DNA of 64,000 nt from Clostridia bacterium (GCA_017942005.1 JAGAVJ010000003.1:1-64000), one strand, 5' to 3'. Positions 7,967-16,614 are shown, counted from the stretch's first letter. The notes: generated by a model from the letters alone, not told the origin. Numbers and translations: made by a program.

Positions 7967-9385
7967 ATGAATTTTCATTTTCCGTCCGACACGATATCCG
8001 CTGAAATTATTTCTGTCGGCACAGAGCTTCTGCTCGGCGATATTGTGAACACCGATACTGCTTATCTGGCCAGAGAGCTTGCCGCGCTCGGCATTCCCTG
8101 CTATTACCAGTCTGTTGTCGGCGACAATCCGGCACGGCTCACCTCCGTGCTGTCCCTTGCCCTCTCCCGTTCCAATCTGATTCTTTTGACAGGCGGTCTT
8201 GGTCCGACCTGCGACGATCTGACAAAAGAAACCGCCGCGGCGCTCATGGGCAAAACACTGTCTCTGCACATGCATTCCTATGAACGCATCCGCGCAGTGC
8301 TGTCCAAACGCGGACTGACTGAGACTGACAATCAGAAAAAGCAGGCAATGCTGCCCCCGGATGCGGTGGTCTTTGATAACGATTACGGCACCGCACCTGC
8401 ATTTGCAATGGAGGATGCCGCGCATGGCAAACTGATGATTCTGATGCCCGGACCGCCAAGAGAACTGGAACCGTTATTTGCAGAACGTGTGCGTCCCTAC
8501 CTTGCCCGCATCACGGCGGATGACAACAGCGGCAGAGGCAGTGTCATTTACAGCCTGAACATCGGTCTTTACGGCATTGGAGAAGCTGCTGTGGAAGCGC
8601 TTTTGCGGGACAAAATGGAGTCAGGACAGAACCCCACCATTGCACCGTACTGCAATGAAGGTGAGGTACGGCTGCGTATTACCGCACGGGGGGATACGGA
8701 GGAACACTGTCACGCGCTGTGTCTCTCTGCCGCAGAGGAAATCCGGTCTGTTTCGTGTGCGCCGTACCGTCCCGGTGTACTGGATGACTATATTTACGGC
8801 ATCGGCTGCAATTCTCTTGAGGAAGCACTGGTTACCGTTCTGCGCGAAAAGAAGCTTCATATTTCCTGTGCGGAATCGTGTACCGGCGGTTATATTGCAA
8901 AACGGATTACAAACATTCCCGGTGCATCGGAGGTACTGGACGGCGCGTTTGTGACGTATGCGGAGAAAACAAAAATGGCGTTTGCGGCAGTAAAGCCCGA
9001 GACACTTGCAGAATGCTCTGTCTATTCTTCCGAGGTCGCAGCAGAAATGGCACAGGGGTGTCTGTCTGCGGTCGGCGCCGATATTGGCATCGGTGTGACC
9101 GGTATCGCCGGCGTAGATGGTGATACGCGTATCTACCACGGTAAGGAGGAAGTGCTGAATGCCGGAACGGTTTTCCTTGCCTCGGCATCAACCAAATGGG
9201 CTGATGCCGGTTCAGACGGTTCGGCTGTTTCAGACGGTTCGGCTGATGCCGGTTCGCACTGTGAGACGGTGTGCTTAGAGCTTGCTCCCGGCAAACGTTC
9301 CCCCATGGAAGCACGGGAATATATCCGCCACCGTGCATCCTCTCACGCACTGTGGATGGCGCTGCAAACAGCGCGGCGCATGTAA
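7967..9385 (+). CDS. cinA: CinA family nicotinamide-nucleotide amidase / ADP-ribose pyrophosphatase-like protein
   Basis: 472 aa, longer than the usual 410-430. The N-terminal MoaB-like domain shows ISVGTELLLGDIVNTD, LLTGGLGPTCDD and a MPGPPREL motif; the C-terminal PncC amidase domain shows SCAESCTGGYIAKRITNIPG and GVTGIAGVDGD. The protein recycles pyridine nucleotides by deamidating NMN. ATG 7967 follows AAAGGAG by 6 nt. The extra length is largely a low-complexity insert (ADAGSDGS-AVSDGS-ADAGS, about 9199-9255) within the amidase domain, apparently made by in-frame duplication. Co-directional with the CDF gene. Confidence 0.94.
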   Translation: MNFHFPSDTISAEIISVGTELLLGDIVNTDTAYLARELAALGIPCYYQSVVGDNPARLTSVLSLALSRSNLILLTGGLGPTCDDLTKETAAALMGKTLSLHMHSYERIRAVLSKRGLTETDNQKKQAMLPPDAVVFDNDYGTAPAFAMEDAAHGKLMILMPGPPRELEPLFAERVRPYLARITADDNSGRGSVIYSLNIGLYGIGEAAVEALLRDKMESGQNPTIAPYCNEGEVRLRITARGDTEEHCHALCLSAAEEIRSVSCAPYRPGVLDDYIYGIGCNSLEEALVTVLREKKLHISCAESCTGGYIAKRITNIPGASEVLDGAFVTYAEKTKMAFAAVKPETLAECSVYSSEVAAEMAQGCLSAVGADIGIGVTGIAGVDGDTRIYHGKEEVLNAGTVFLASASTKWADAGSDGSAVSDGSADAGSHCETVCLELAPGKRSPMEAREYIRHRASSHALWMALQTARRM

Positions 9386-9402
9386 GGGGGATACGAGGAT
9401 AC

Positions 9403-9457
9403 GTTTGGGGGCCTTTTTGAAAAAAGTCCCCCAATCCCCCCAAAAACTTTTTGGGGA
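9403..9457. repeat. Intergenic hairpin repeat, copy 3
   Basis: GGGGGCCTTTTTG / AAAAAGTCCCCC stem (9407-9432) with a C/T mismatch in the outer arm, then CCCCCCAAAAACTTTTTGGGG. It follows the cinA stop and could act as its terminator. Confidence 0.75.
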
Positions 9458-9549
9458 TGGGATTAATTTATTCTTTTACAGCCAAATCATCTACATATGA
9501 TCACAAATTTCCACAGAATGCAAGCATTTCTATAAAGAAAGGACATCCT

Positions 9550-10386
9550 ATGAATTACACAGAAGACGTTGTTGTAAGACTGCCGGGACTTGCGCGCAGC
9601 TACACCTTTCTGCACATTTCGGACGCGCATATTGCCTACGCAAGAGACTGTGACAGCGACGCGGAAAAAGAATTTGCAGCAAAACAAACAGAACGCTGGA
9701 AGCTCCATGCGGTCGCACCCATTGATGCCTTCACTTCGTTTTTATCCGATGCAGAAACGCTGTCTCCAAAACCGGACGCTGTTTTCATGGCAGGAGACTG
9801 CACGGATTATTACAGTGAGAGCAACGCAATCTTTATGCAGAAAATGCTGCAAAAGCAGTCGATAGAATATCTCTATGTTCCCGGAAATCACGAGGGCGGC
9901 AGCTATACGTCGCACATTCCAGACATCCGCGCATGCTATCCCCTGTATGCCGCCGTCATGCAGAACGCTCCCGCCTTCTGGGTGCGCGATTTCGGCGCAT
10001 TCCTTGTGGTTGGTGTGGATGATTCCGACCGGAACATCACAGACGGGCAGCTCTGCAAAATGCAGCGCGTGACAGAAGACGGCAGACCGATTTTACTGCT
10101 TCTGCACATTCCGCTGTGTACCCCCGCAAACAGAGAACAGATCATGCAGGTCTGGGGTCCGTCCTTTATGCTTGGCGCAGAGGATTCTACCAAAAACGCG
10201 CAGCGGTTTTCGGAACTGGTCAAAGCAGAAAACAGTCATGTCGCCGCCATCTTTGCCGGACATCTGCACTTTGCACACACCGGCGAATTTGCGCCTGGCA
10301 GAATGCAGTATGTATCTGCGCCGCTGTTCAGCGGTTTCATCAGACATATTACGGTCACGTCCGATATGGCGGGGACTGAAGATTGA
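9550..10386 (+). CDS. Calcineurin-like metallophosphoesterase
   Basis: 278 aa, no signal peptide. The metal-binding motifs appear in family order: D-x-H in HISDAHIAY, GDxxD in MAGDCTDYY, GNHE in VPGNHEGG, H in LLLHIPLC, and GHLHFAH near the C terminus. These build a di-metal site that hydrolyses phosphomonoesters or diesters; the substrate cannot be told. ATG 9550 is preceded by AAAGGA at 8 nt. It stands alone between a repeat element and purC. I saw no promoter good enough to annotate. Confidence 0.9.
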   Translation: MNYTEDVVVRLPGLARSYTFLHISDAHIAYARDCDSDAEKEFAAKQTERWKLHAVAPIDAFTSFLSDAETLSPKPDAVFMAGDCTDYYSESNAIFMQKMLQKQSIEYLYVPGNHEGGSYTSHIPDIRACYPLYAAVMQNAPAFWVRDFGAFLVVGVDDSDRNITDGQLCKMQRVTEDGRPILLLLHIPLCTPANREQIMQVWGPSFMLGAEDSTKNAQRFSELVKAENSHVAAIFAGHLHFAHTGEFAPGRMQYVSAPLFSGFIRHITVTSDMAGTED

Positions 10387-10467
10387 CTTCTTTGCGGGAT
10401 ATGACCGACTTTCTCATTTGTTCTAAAATATTGTTCAAAAACTGACCAATTTTGGTAAAATTCAACC

Positions 10468-10496
10468 TGTACAAAACCGTAATTTTATGATAGAAT
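10468..10496 (+). promoter_or_regulatory. Probable purC promoter
   Basis: TGTACA (10468-10473), 17-nt spacer, TAGAAT (10491-10496). The -35 matches consensus at only four of six bases. I see no purine riboswitch and no clear PurR box in the leader. Confidence 0.55.
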
Positions 10497-10550
10497 ATTA
10501 CTGTATCTATGTAATAAAAGCTCTGAATTGAAAGGAAAGGTACCATTATA

Positions 10551-11234
10551 ATGAAAAAAATCTACGAAGGCAAAACAAAAAACGTATTTGCGCTTGACAA
10601 CGGAAACGTCATGCTGAAGTTCAAGGATGACTGCACCGGAAAAGACGGCGTATTCGATCCCGGCGAAAATTCAGTCGGTCTGACCATTGAAGGCATCGGC
10701 CGTGCAAATCTTGAAACCTCCATCCATTATTTTGAGCTTTTAAAGAAGGCTGGCATCAAGACCCACTATGTCAGCGCAAATGTGGAAGACGCTACCATGG
10801 AAGTCCTTCCTGCAACCGTATTCGGTCACGGTCTGGAAGTCATCTGCCGTCTCGTTGCAACCGGCAGCTTTGTCCGCCGCTACGGTGAATATATCGAAGA
10901 CGGTACGCCTCTGGAAGGCGGCTATGTCGAATGCACCTTCAAGAACGACGCAAAGGGCGATCCGTTGGTGACATGTGAAGGTCTTGCAGCGCTCGGCATC
11001 ATGACCCCCGAAATGTTTGCTTCCATGAAAGAGCAGACCCTTAAAATCACAAAGATCGTTGCTGACGACTTAAAGTCCATTGGTCTTGATCTTTGGGACA
11101 TCAAGTTTGAGTTTGGCTACAACAACGATGAAGTCATTCTGATTGACGAAATCGCTTCCGGCAACATGCGTGTCTACAAGGACGGCAAGATTGTCGAGCC
11201 GGTCGAGCTGACAAAACTGATTCTGAACAGATAA
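10551..11234 (+). CDS. purC: Phosphoribosylaminoimidazole-succinocarboxamide synthase (SAICAR synthase)
   Basis: 227 aa. It joins aspartate to CAIR with ATP in step 8 of purine synthesis. Family motifs: [10 protein letters not shown] at the N terminus, [20 protein letters not shown], and LWDIKFEFG followed by [11 protein letters not shown]. Length is normal for the compact bacterial enzyme. GAAAGGAAAGG precedes the ATG. The gene is monocistronic here and ends in a strong terminator; purA is 6.4 kb away and the rest of the pathway is not in the window. Confidence 0.97.
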   Translation: MKKIYEGKTKNVFALDNGNVMLKFKDDCTGKDGVFDPGENSVGLTIEGIGRANLETSIHYFELLKKAGIKTHYVSANVEDATMEVLPATVFGHGLEVICRLVATGSFVRRYGEYIEDGTPLEGGYVECTFKNDAKGDPLVTCEGLAALGIMTPEMFASMKEQTLKITKIVADDLKSIGLDLWDIKFEFGYNNDEVILIDEIASGNMRVYKDGKIVEPVELTKLILNR

Positions 11235-11267
11235 TAAAAAAACGGATTCATTTCCGCATATGCTTAG

Positions 11268-11305
11268 GCTGCTGCAAATTAAAAATTTGCAGCAGCTTCT
11301 TTTTT
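11268..11305 (+). terminator. purC terminator (GCTGCTGCAAATT hairpin)
   Basis: Perfect 13-bp stem GCTGCTGCAAATT (11268-11280) and its complement (11284-11296) with an AAA loop, followed by TTCTTTTTT. One of the near-identical terminators shared by several genes here. Confidence 0.9.
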
Positions 11306-11453
11306 CCGGAATTCGTTAAACATAAAAACGGTCCCGTCAACCCGTACCGCGAACAGTTTTAAAAGACTCCCTTTTGTTTGATCACAGCAGAAAAACGAAT
11401 GCATGAAAACGACAGGAGAATAAATTTTTACCGTATATTCATAAATTACCAGA

Positions 11454-11482
11454 TTGACACATGCATCCATCTATGATATAAT
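11454..11482 (+). promoter_or_regulatory. Sigma-A promoter of the small membrane protein gene
   Basis: Perfect TTGACA (11454-11459), 17-nt spacer, perfect TATAAT (11477-11482). Confidence 0.88.
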
Positions 11483-11538
11483 GATTCCACAGATTTGATA
11501 GGAGTATTTTGGAATCAGAAAATAGGAGAGAAAACGTT

Positions 11539-11922
11539 ATGGTCAAAAAAATGGCACAGAAAACCAAAAAGACCCTGCTCTGCATTTTTGTATCCGCATG
11601 TTTGATGCTGCTTTTGCCCTTTGGCACACGATACTTTACTTATGGTTATGATATTCCGATGTTTCTGCTGCTGTCTTTCATCATCAATCCACTGACATTT
11701 ATCATCGTCGGTATTTCTTGCGGCAGGACGCTGCATACATCCTGGTTCCATCCGTTTATACCGGCAGCATTTTATCTTGCAGGCATGTGGAGCGCCTATT
11801 CCACGTTTGAATTTACATTTGTGATGTATGCATTATTCTACCTCAGTCTAAGTTTTGCAGCAGCGGTTCTTGCACATCTCGTCAAAGAATTTTTAGAAAA
11901 AGGGCTATCCCCAAAAAACTGA
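11539..11922 (+). CDS. Small integral membrane protein, unknown function
   Basis: 127 aa, ATG 11539 behind AGGAGAG. After a basic start (KKMAQKTKKT) there are about four hydrophobic segments: LLCIFVSACLMLLLPF, FLLLSFIINPLTFIIVGI, FIPAAFYLAGMWSAY, and FVMYALFYLSLSFAAAVLAHLV; it ends with a short charged tail. I recognise no domain; the pattern recalls small exosporium-like or YesK-like membrane proteins, but only by topology. It has a perfect promoter of its own, and the following hydrolase gene starts 46 nt later, so the two may share a transcript. Confidence 0.7.
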   Translation: MVKKMAQKTKKTLLCIFVSACLMLLLPFGTRYFTYGYDIPMFLLLSFIINPLTFIIVGISCGRTLHTSWFHPFIPAAFYLAGMWSAYSTFEFTFVMYALFYLSLSFAAAVLAHLVKEFLEKGLSPKN

Positions 11923-11968
11923 AATAAAATCATACATACGCATTTTATAACAAAAAGGAGTACACACA

Positions 11969-13195
11969 ATGAAACAATTCCCAATCGGCTTCTGGAACTA
12001 CACCCTATGCGGAGAACAGGGCGCAAAGGACGTCTGTGACTGGGCAGACCTCGGCATGACAATGGCAAACAGCCCGACCTTCCATGCAGGCTGCGACAAG
12101 CAGAAAATGCTGGAGGTTCTCGACGCATGCGCCGAAAAAGGCATCAAGGTCATTCTCTGCGACAGCCGAGCACACTGGAACGGTGCGTCCACAGACCCAG
12201 CCGCCTATGAAAAGCGGTTTGGAGAAGCACTCGCAGACTTCGGAAATCATCCCGCCGTACTCGGTTTCCATGTCGGCGACGAACCCAGCGATGAAACTGC
12301 GTTTGCAGACTGCATCGCCGCGCACAACATCCAGCTCCGCATGGCGCCGCACCTGACGCCCCATCTGAACTTCCTTCCGTACTGGGAAGGACAGGAACAG
12401 TCCATTCTTCACGCGCCGACCTTTGTTGACTGGGCAAAAAATATGGTCACCAAAGCCGATCTGCGCATTCTTTGCTATGACTGCTATGCGCAGATGAATC
12501 CCGGAGAGGATGGCGTGCACATGTACTACACCAATCTCCGCAAATTCTCAGAAGCAGCCGACGCAACCGGCATCACCCCATGGACGACCCTTTTGTCCGT
12601 CGGACATTTCCGCTATCGTACACCGAGTGAGGACGACATGCGCTGGCAGCTGAACACCGCCGTTGCATCGGGTATGCGCGGAATTCTCTGGTTCTTTGTC
12701 TATGAGCGTGCACCGAAAGCCAACTACCGTGTGCCGCCGATTGACGAATTCGGGGAGCGCACCGAAGCATTTGCGCACATGTCCCGTGTCAATCGGCATT
12801 TTCTGCACCAATTCGGCGATTTCTTCATGGAAGCGAAGCATATCGCAACCTATCATGTCGGAAAAGCCTATGGCGGCTATCCGTTGTTTCTATCCGGTAA
12901 AACCGATCCCGTCCTTCTGGACGTGACCTGTGATCACGGTCTTCCTGCCGTTGTCGGTATCTTTGCGCACGATGGACACCGCTATGCCGCTGTGGTCAAC
13001 AACAGTACGACAGAAAGCGGACTGTTCAAGCTGCATGTACCGCTTGGCACCACCCTATGGCGTCAGAACTGGGATCACTCATTTGGCGATATGAAAACCG
13101 ACCGCTGGGATGCCTTCTACGGTGAAACAGAGACAGAGGTCATCGGCGGCGACTGGCTCGCACCCGGTCAGATGAAGCTCTACCGCTTTGATTAA
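11969..13195 (+). CDS. Putative TIM-barrel glycoside hydrolase-like protein
   Basis: 408 aa, no signal peptide, behind AAAAGGAG. The N-terminal part looks like a glycosidase (beta/alpha) barrel: PIGFWNYT, strands ending in GIKVILCDSRAHW, GFHVGDEPSDE (an acid pair where retaining enzymes often carry the acid/base), LRILCYDCYAQ, and GILWFFVYERAP. A C-terminal beta-rich domain follows from about residue 310. I cannot place it in a numbered family. It lies in the carbohydrate-rich part of the window, so cytoplasmic breakdown of an imported sugar is likely but unproven. Confidence 0.65.
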   Translation: MKQFPIGFWNYTLCGEQGAKDVCDWADLGMTMANSPTFHAGCDKQKMLEVLDACAEKGIKVILCDSRAHWNGASTDPAAYEKRFGEALADFGNHPAVLGFHVGDEPSDETAFADCIAAHNIQLRMAPHLTPHLNFLPYWEGQEQSILHAPTFVDWAKNMVTKADLRILCYDCYAQMNPGEDGVHMYYTNLRKFSEAADATGITPWTTLLSVGHFRYRTPSEDDMRWQLNTAVASGMRGILWFFVYERAPKANYRVPPIDEFGERTEAFAHMSRVNRHFLHQFGDFFMEAKHIATYHVGKAYGGYPLFLSGKTDPVLLDVTCDHGLPAVVGIFAHDGHRYAAVVNNSTTESGLFKLHVPLGTTLWRQNWDHSFGDMKTDRWDAFYGETETEVIGGDWLAPGQMKLYRFD

Positions 13196-13204
13196 GAGAT
13201 ACGC

Positions 13205-13390
13205 AAGGGGGAAACTTTTTTGAAAAAAAGTTTCCCCCTTGACCCCCTTCAAAAAACTTTTTTGGGGGGGATATATATTAATGAAAAATTTTCAAGCGTT
13301 AATAACAGCGAAATTTTTCAAATCCTCTCCCTATAAAAGTTTTTGAGGAGAGGTTTGGGGAGGGACTTTTTTCAAAAAGTCCCTCCCCAT
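13205..13390. repeat. Composite repeat element (copies 4 and 5, inverted, with conserved centre)
   Basis: Left hairpin AAGGGGGAAACTTTTTT and complement (13205-13240), CCCCCTTCAAAAAACTTTTTTGGGGGG, a 55-nt centre, then the inverted copy AAAAGTTTTTGAGGAGAGG with hairpin GGGGAGGGACTTTTTT (13356-13388). The centre (about 13266-13322) is the reverse complement, with few changes, of the centre of the element at 27410-27619, so this is a whole mobile-type unit and not two chance hairpins. It sits between two converging genes. Confidence 0.8.
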
Positions 13391-13402
13391 CGTTTCCCTT
13401 TT

Positions 13403-13696
13403 TTATTGAAAGAAGTGGCAGCCTGCCTCGCGGAAATGTGCGATCAGCGTATCGCAGTCCTCGACGGTCATGTCGAATTTCCGTGCAAGGCACGCTTTGC
13501 AGAAAAAAGTCACAGCGCCGCGATTCACAAGCTTTTTGGTCAGTCCGATATCGTCACGGGTCAGTGCAGCACCGCATTGGATACAAGATGCTGCGTTTTT
13601 CTGCACTGCTGTTTCCCCATCGTTGGAAGACACCGTTTTTTCTGAATCTGCTGTCAAGTGTGCAACGCCCACGGGTCGTCTGAATGCTTCAGACAT
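13403..13696 (-). CDS. Small zinc-ribbon protein, unknown function
   Basis: 97 aa. Two CxxC pairs (SCIQCGAAL and FFCKACLARKF) spaced by about 28 residues form a probable zinc ribbon; LTRDDIGLTKKLVNRG between them and the tail DTLIAHFREAGCHFF resemble short Clostridia hypothetical proteins. The first 35 residues are low in complexity. It starts one base after the GH27 stop codon and must be the last gene of the lipoprotein-GH27 operon. No catalytic residues are evident. Confidence 0.7.
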   Translation of the reverse strand: MSEAFRRPVGVAHLTADSEKTVSSNDGETAVQKNAASCIQCGAALTRDDIGLTKKLVNRGAVTFFCKACLARKFDMTVEDCDTLIAHFREAGCHFFQ

Positions 13697-13697
13697 T

Positions 13698-14831
13698 TTA
13701 TACGCGAACCACCTGTGCGCGGAAAATCTTGCAGTCGTGAGAAGCCACGGTCGGATTGTAGTAATCCTTGATCGGGCCGACTTCTTCGCCGGTAAACAGT
13801 TCCTTTAACTGGAGCGCACGTCCGCAGCCGGCGACAAGACCTGCATTGAAGGTATAGAACGGAACAACCGCGTCGTGGTCAGAGAAGTTAAAGAAGCCGA
13901 TGGCATATTCGCCGTTTGACAGATGACGGAAGAAGACCTTCAGATCATTTGACCACGGATGTGTGGTGACATTGATGACGCCGCGGCATTCGGGGTCCTG
14001 GTTAAGGGCGATCAAATCACGGTTGGTGAGCAGCGCCTTGGTTGCAGGGGTCATCTTGCGCACGTCGCATCCGATCATAAGAGGAGAACCGAACAGGCAC
14101 CACAGGGAGAACTGGGTCTTGTAATCGGTATCATTGCAGCCGGAGGAACCGACGTTGCCTTTTCCGTACATACCGACGGTCAGCATATCCATATCGTTGA
14201 AGCAGCCAGGTGCGGAATAGCAGTAGTTCTGTACCTGAGAAAGCGCGATATCCTTTGCAGAATTAAAGTTGTCGACGATATCGCCGGTAGAACGGTACAT
14301 ATGTGCACCTGCCGCACGGATCCATGTGCCGACATTGTCAGAGCCCCAGTTGCAGGCGGAGAACAGGATTTCTCTGCCGCATGCCTTGAGCGCCATACCC
14401 ATTCTTCTGTACAAAAGCGGACCGTCAATGCCTTCCGGCTTGAAGCAGAAGTCATACTTCAAAAAGTCGCAGCCGTATTCTGCAAATGTCTCTGCATCTA
14501 AGAATTCATGGTCAAAGGAACCGGGATAATCTGCACAGGTACGCACACCGGCACAGGAATACATACCGAATTTCAAGCCCTTTGCATGGACATAGTCCGA
14601 GACGTCGTTCATACCCTTCGGGAACTTGTTCTCATCGGGAACAATTTTATCGGTCACAGGGTCACGCTGTCTTTTGGACCAGCAGTCGTCGATAACAAGA
14701 TACTTGTAGCCGGCGTCCAGAAGTCCTTCGTCGACCATGGCATCGGCAGTTTCCTTGATCAGATCGGCGCTGATGTTCGTACCGAAGGTATTCCATGTGT
14801 TGTAGCCCATAGGGGGTGTCATTGCTAACAT
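13698..14831 (-). CDS. Alpha-galactosidase, GH27 family
   Basis: 377 aa. It removes terminal alpha-linked galactose. Hallmarks: TPPMGYNTWNTFG at the N terminus, YLVIDDCW, LKFGMYSCAG, and FLKYDFCF, where Asp of KYD is the catalytic nucleophile in GH27, with LTNRDLIALNQDPEC later in the barrel. No signal peptide, so it would act on sugars already imported. ATG 14831 follows AAGGAG at good spacing. It is the middle gene of an operon with the lipoprotein upstream (69 nt gap). Galactose released could enter the galactokinase encoded at 50.5 kb. Confidence 0.93.
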   Translation of the reverse strand: MLAMTPPMGYNTWNTFGTNISADLIKETADAMVDEGLLDAGYKYLVIDDCWSKRQRDPVTDKIVPDENKFPKGMNDVSDYVHAKGLKFGMYSCAGVRTCADYPGSFDHEFLDAETFAEYGCDFLKYDFCFKPEGIDGPLLYRRMGMALKACGREILFSACNWGSDNVGTWIRAAGAHMYRSTGDIVDNFNSAKDIALSQVQNYCYSAPGCFNDMDMLTVGMYGKGNVGSSGCNDTDYKTQFSLWCLFGSPLMIGCDVRKMTPATKALLTNRDLIALNQDPECRGVINVTTHPWSNDLKVFFRHLSNGEYAIGFFNFSDHDAVVPFYTFNAGLVAGCGRALQLKELFTGEEVGPIKDYYNPTVASHDCKIFRAQVVRV

Positions 14832-14900
14832 AATGTTTTCTCCTTATATATAAAATATTTATAAGATGCTGTTTTGTGAAAAATCGTGGTACCGCTTGGT

Positions 14901-16388
14901 TTATTCAAGGCTCTGATAGGTCTCTATCAGTTCCTTCAAGGAAGCTTCCACTTTGGGTCTGATTTTTTCAAATTTGGAAGCCGCATTGTTATTCTTTGCC
15001 GCAACAAGGCTGCGGAACATATACGGGAAATCCGCCATTTTCTTACCGTGCAGAATGGAGAAGTCGTACTGTCTGCCGTTCATGATGATATCAAGCATGG
15101 CGACCGACTGCTCGTCCCGCGCGTATTTGTCGGTCAGCGCCACATTGTAATAAGCCGGAACAACAGAGGTGTGGTTTTCTCTTGTCATTCCTTCCACAAT
15201 CGTACCGACAAAGTTTAAATCCTGTACCGTCTTCGGCACACCCAGCAGTGAATAGTTGTCCATGGCATTGGAATAGTAGTTTTCCTGAGCTTCGTCCAGC
15301 TTCGGGTACGGCAGAATGCCATAGTCGTCCTTCATCTCGCGGAAGGTGGTAAACGCATTATTCATCCATGTGGTGAGGAACAGTACACGGCCTGCTGCAA
15401 ACACATCGATTTCCGAGCCGGTCTTACCGTTGACATATGCGGGGGAATCATAGTACAGCGAAAGCACCTTATCAAGACCGCGCGTAAACCGATCCATATC
15501 CAATACAATCGTAGGAAGACCGCTGTCATCCAGTCCAATCAGCGGTGTGTCAAATGCTGCCGAATACGCGTCGAGGTTTGTCACTTTATCCGCTGCAAAA
15601 CCAAACATGTCGTCTGCATCCGCCTTGCCGTCGTTGTTCAGATCCTGATAGACGTCCTTGGACAGGGTGATCAGCTGATCAATGGTCCATTTTCCATCCA
15701 GTACCATCTGATAAAGGTCAGGCAGATCCTGGTTCTGCGCAAGCTGCTGGTTAAAGAAGACGCCATAGGACAGAAGCAGCGTTGTAATCGACAAATCCCC
15801 CACCGCAACATACTGTTTTCCCGCGATGGAAAATGCCTCGTTTGCACTCTGTACCCACCACTCGCGGGAAAAATCAACGACCGGGACATCGTGCCAGTCA
15901 TAGTACAAGCCTTCCAATACCGGAACACCCGCAAGGTACGTATATGCGGCAGTCAGATCATAGACATCATCGTTTGCCATTAAATTTCGCTGAATTTCCT
16001 GCACTTGCCCTTCATTGGAGGTGCTTGGCGTGGTCACGACCTTAATTTTAACGTTAAAATAGTCTTCAATCAAAAGGTTTCGTGCATACACAGCGTCGTT
16101 GCACACATCATTGTTGTATTTGGGAACCCACATTTCACTTTCATACTTTTCATTGACGGAAATACGGAAATCCCTGCCGCCAAAGTCTTTGGGCTCCATT
16201 TCATATAAAGGCGTTTTCGGCTGTTCTTCTGCCAGAGCTGTTGTCACAGCGCTGTCATTTCCTGCATTCTGCGCCGTGTCAGACGTATCGGTATCCTCCT
16301 TCTGACCGCATCCCACCGCAAAGGAAAGGAGCATTGCCGCAAGAATACAACCTGCCGTATACTGCATTTGTCTCTGCTGCTTGTTCAT
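14901..16388 (-). CDS. Extracellular solute-binding lipoprotein (sugar ABC type), paralogue 1
   Basis: 495 aa. Signal peptide and lipobox (LLSFAVGC, Cys at about residue 27) anchor it to the outer face of the membrane. The body matches family-1-type binding proteins: DAVYARNLLIEDYFNVKIK after the first lobe, a calcium-loop-like DLNNDGKADADDMFGF, and YGILPYPKLDEAQENYYS. It should bind an oligosaccharide for an ABC importer, yet no permease or ATPase accompanies it. The next genes are a GH27 alpha-galactosidase and a zinc-ribbon protein, so the ligand is probably alpha-galactosyl. The leader is long (about 145 nt) with a possible upstream ORF. Three paralogues lie at 20.4, 47.2 and 54.5 kb. Confidence 0.88.
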   Translation of the reverse strand: MNKQQRQMQYTAGCILAAMLLSFAVGCGQKEDTDTSDTAQNAGNDSAVTTALAEEQPKTPLYEMEPKDFGGRDFRISVNEKYESEMWVPKYNNDVCNDAVYARNLLIEDYFNVKIKVVTTPSTSNEGQVQEIQRNLMANDDVYDLTAAYTYLAGVPVLEGLYYDWHDVPVVDFSREWWVQSANEAFSIAGKQYVAVGDLSITTLLLSYGVFFNQQLAQNQDLPDLYQMVLDGKWTIDQLITLSKDVYQDLNNDGKADADDMFGFAADKVTNLDAYSAAFDTPLIGLDDSGLPTIVLDMDRFTRGLDKVLSLYYDSPAYVNGKTGSEIDVFAAGRVLFLTTWMNNAFTTFREMKDDYGILPYPKLDEAQENYYSNAMDNYSLLGVPKTVQDLNFVGTIVEGMTRENHTSVVPAYYNVALTDKYARDEQSVAMLDIIMNGRQYDFSILHGKKMADFPYMFRSLVAAKNNNAASKFEKIRPKVEASLKELIETYQSLE

Positions 16389-16394
16389 ATCAGT

Positions 16395-16487
16395 TTACCA
16401 TAACTTCCCATATTCCAACACCGTGCTGCATACAGCCACATCGTCATACACTGCCGCTGATCCGCAGCATTTGCATATAAGAAGCAT
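16395..16487 (-). CDS. Possible 30-codon leader ORF before lipoprotein 1
   Basis: ATG 16487 lies 5 nt after GAAAGGA; the frame runs 30 codons and ends 6 nt before the lipoprotein start, leaving GGAAGTTATGGTAAACTGAT as the only ribosome site for the latter. The peptide is Cys-rich (MLLICKCCGSA). Either a regulatory leader peptide or a chance frame across a structured leader (TGCTGC/GCGGCA stem); base composition cannot decide. Confidence 0.3.
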   Translation of the reverse strand: MLLICKCCGSAAVYDDVAVCSTVLEYGKLW

Positions 16488-16539
16488 TCCTTTCTTCATA
16501 ACAAACATACGGTAATTTTCTTCTGAATCGGATACTACA

Positions 16540-16568
16540 AGTATATCATAACTCCGAAAAAAAAGCAA
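16540..16568 (-). promoter_or_regulatory. Promoter of the lipoprotein 1 - GH27 operon
   Basis: TTGCTT (16563-16568, minus strand), 17-nt spacer, TATACT (16540-16545). It is back to back with the esterase promoter, leaving 17 bp between the two -35 boxes, so one regulator could control both. Confidence 0.7.
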
Positions 16569-16585
16569 GGGATTTCAAAAAAAAC

Positions 16586-16614
16586 TTGACACAGTCCAAA
16601 AATGCTGATACAAT
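16586..16614 (+). promoter_or_regulatory. Promoter of the esterase gene
   Basis: Perfect TTGACA (16586-16591), 17-nt spacer, TACAAT (16609-16614). Divergent from the lipoprotein 1 promoter. Confidence 0.82.
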
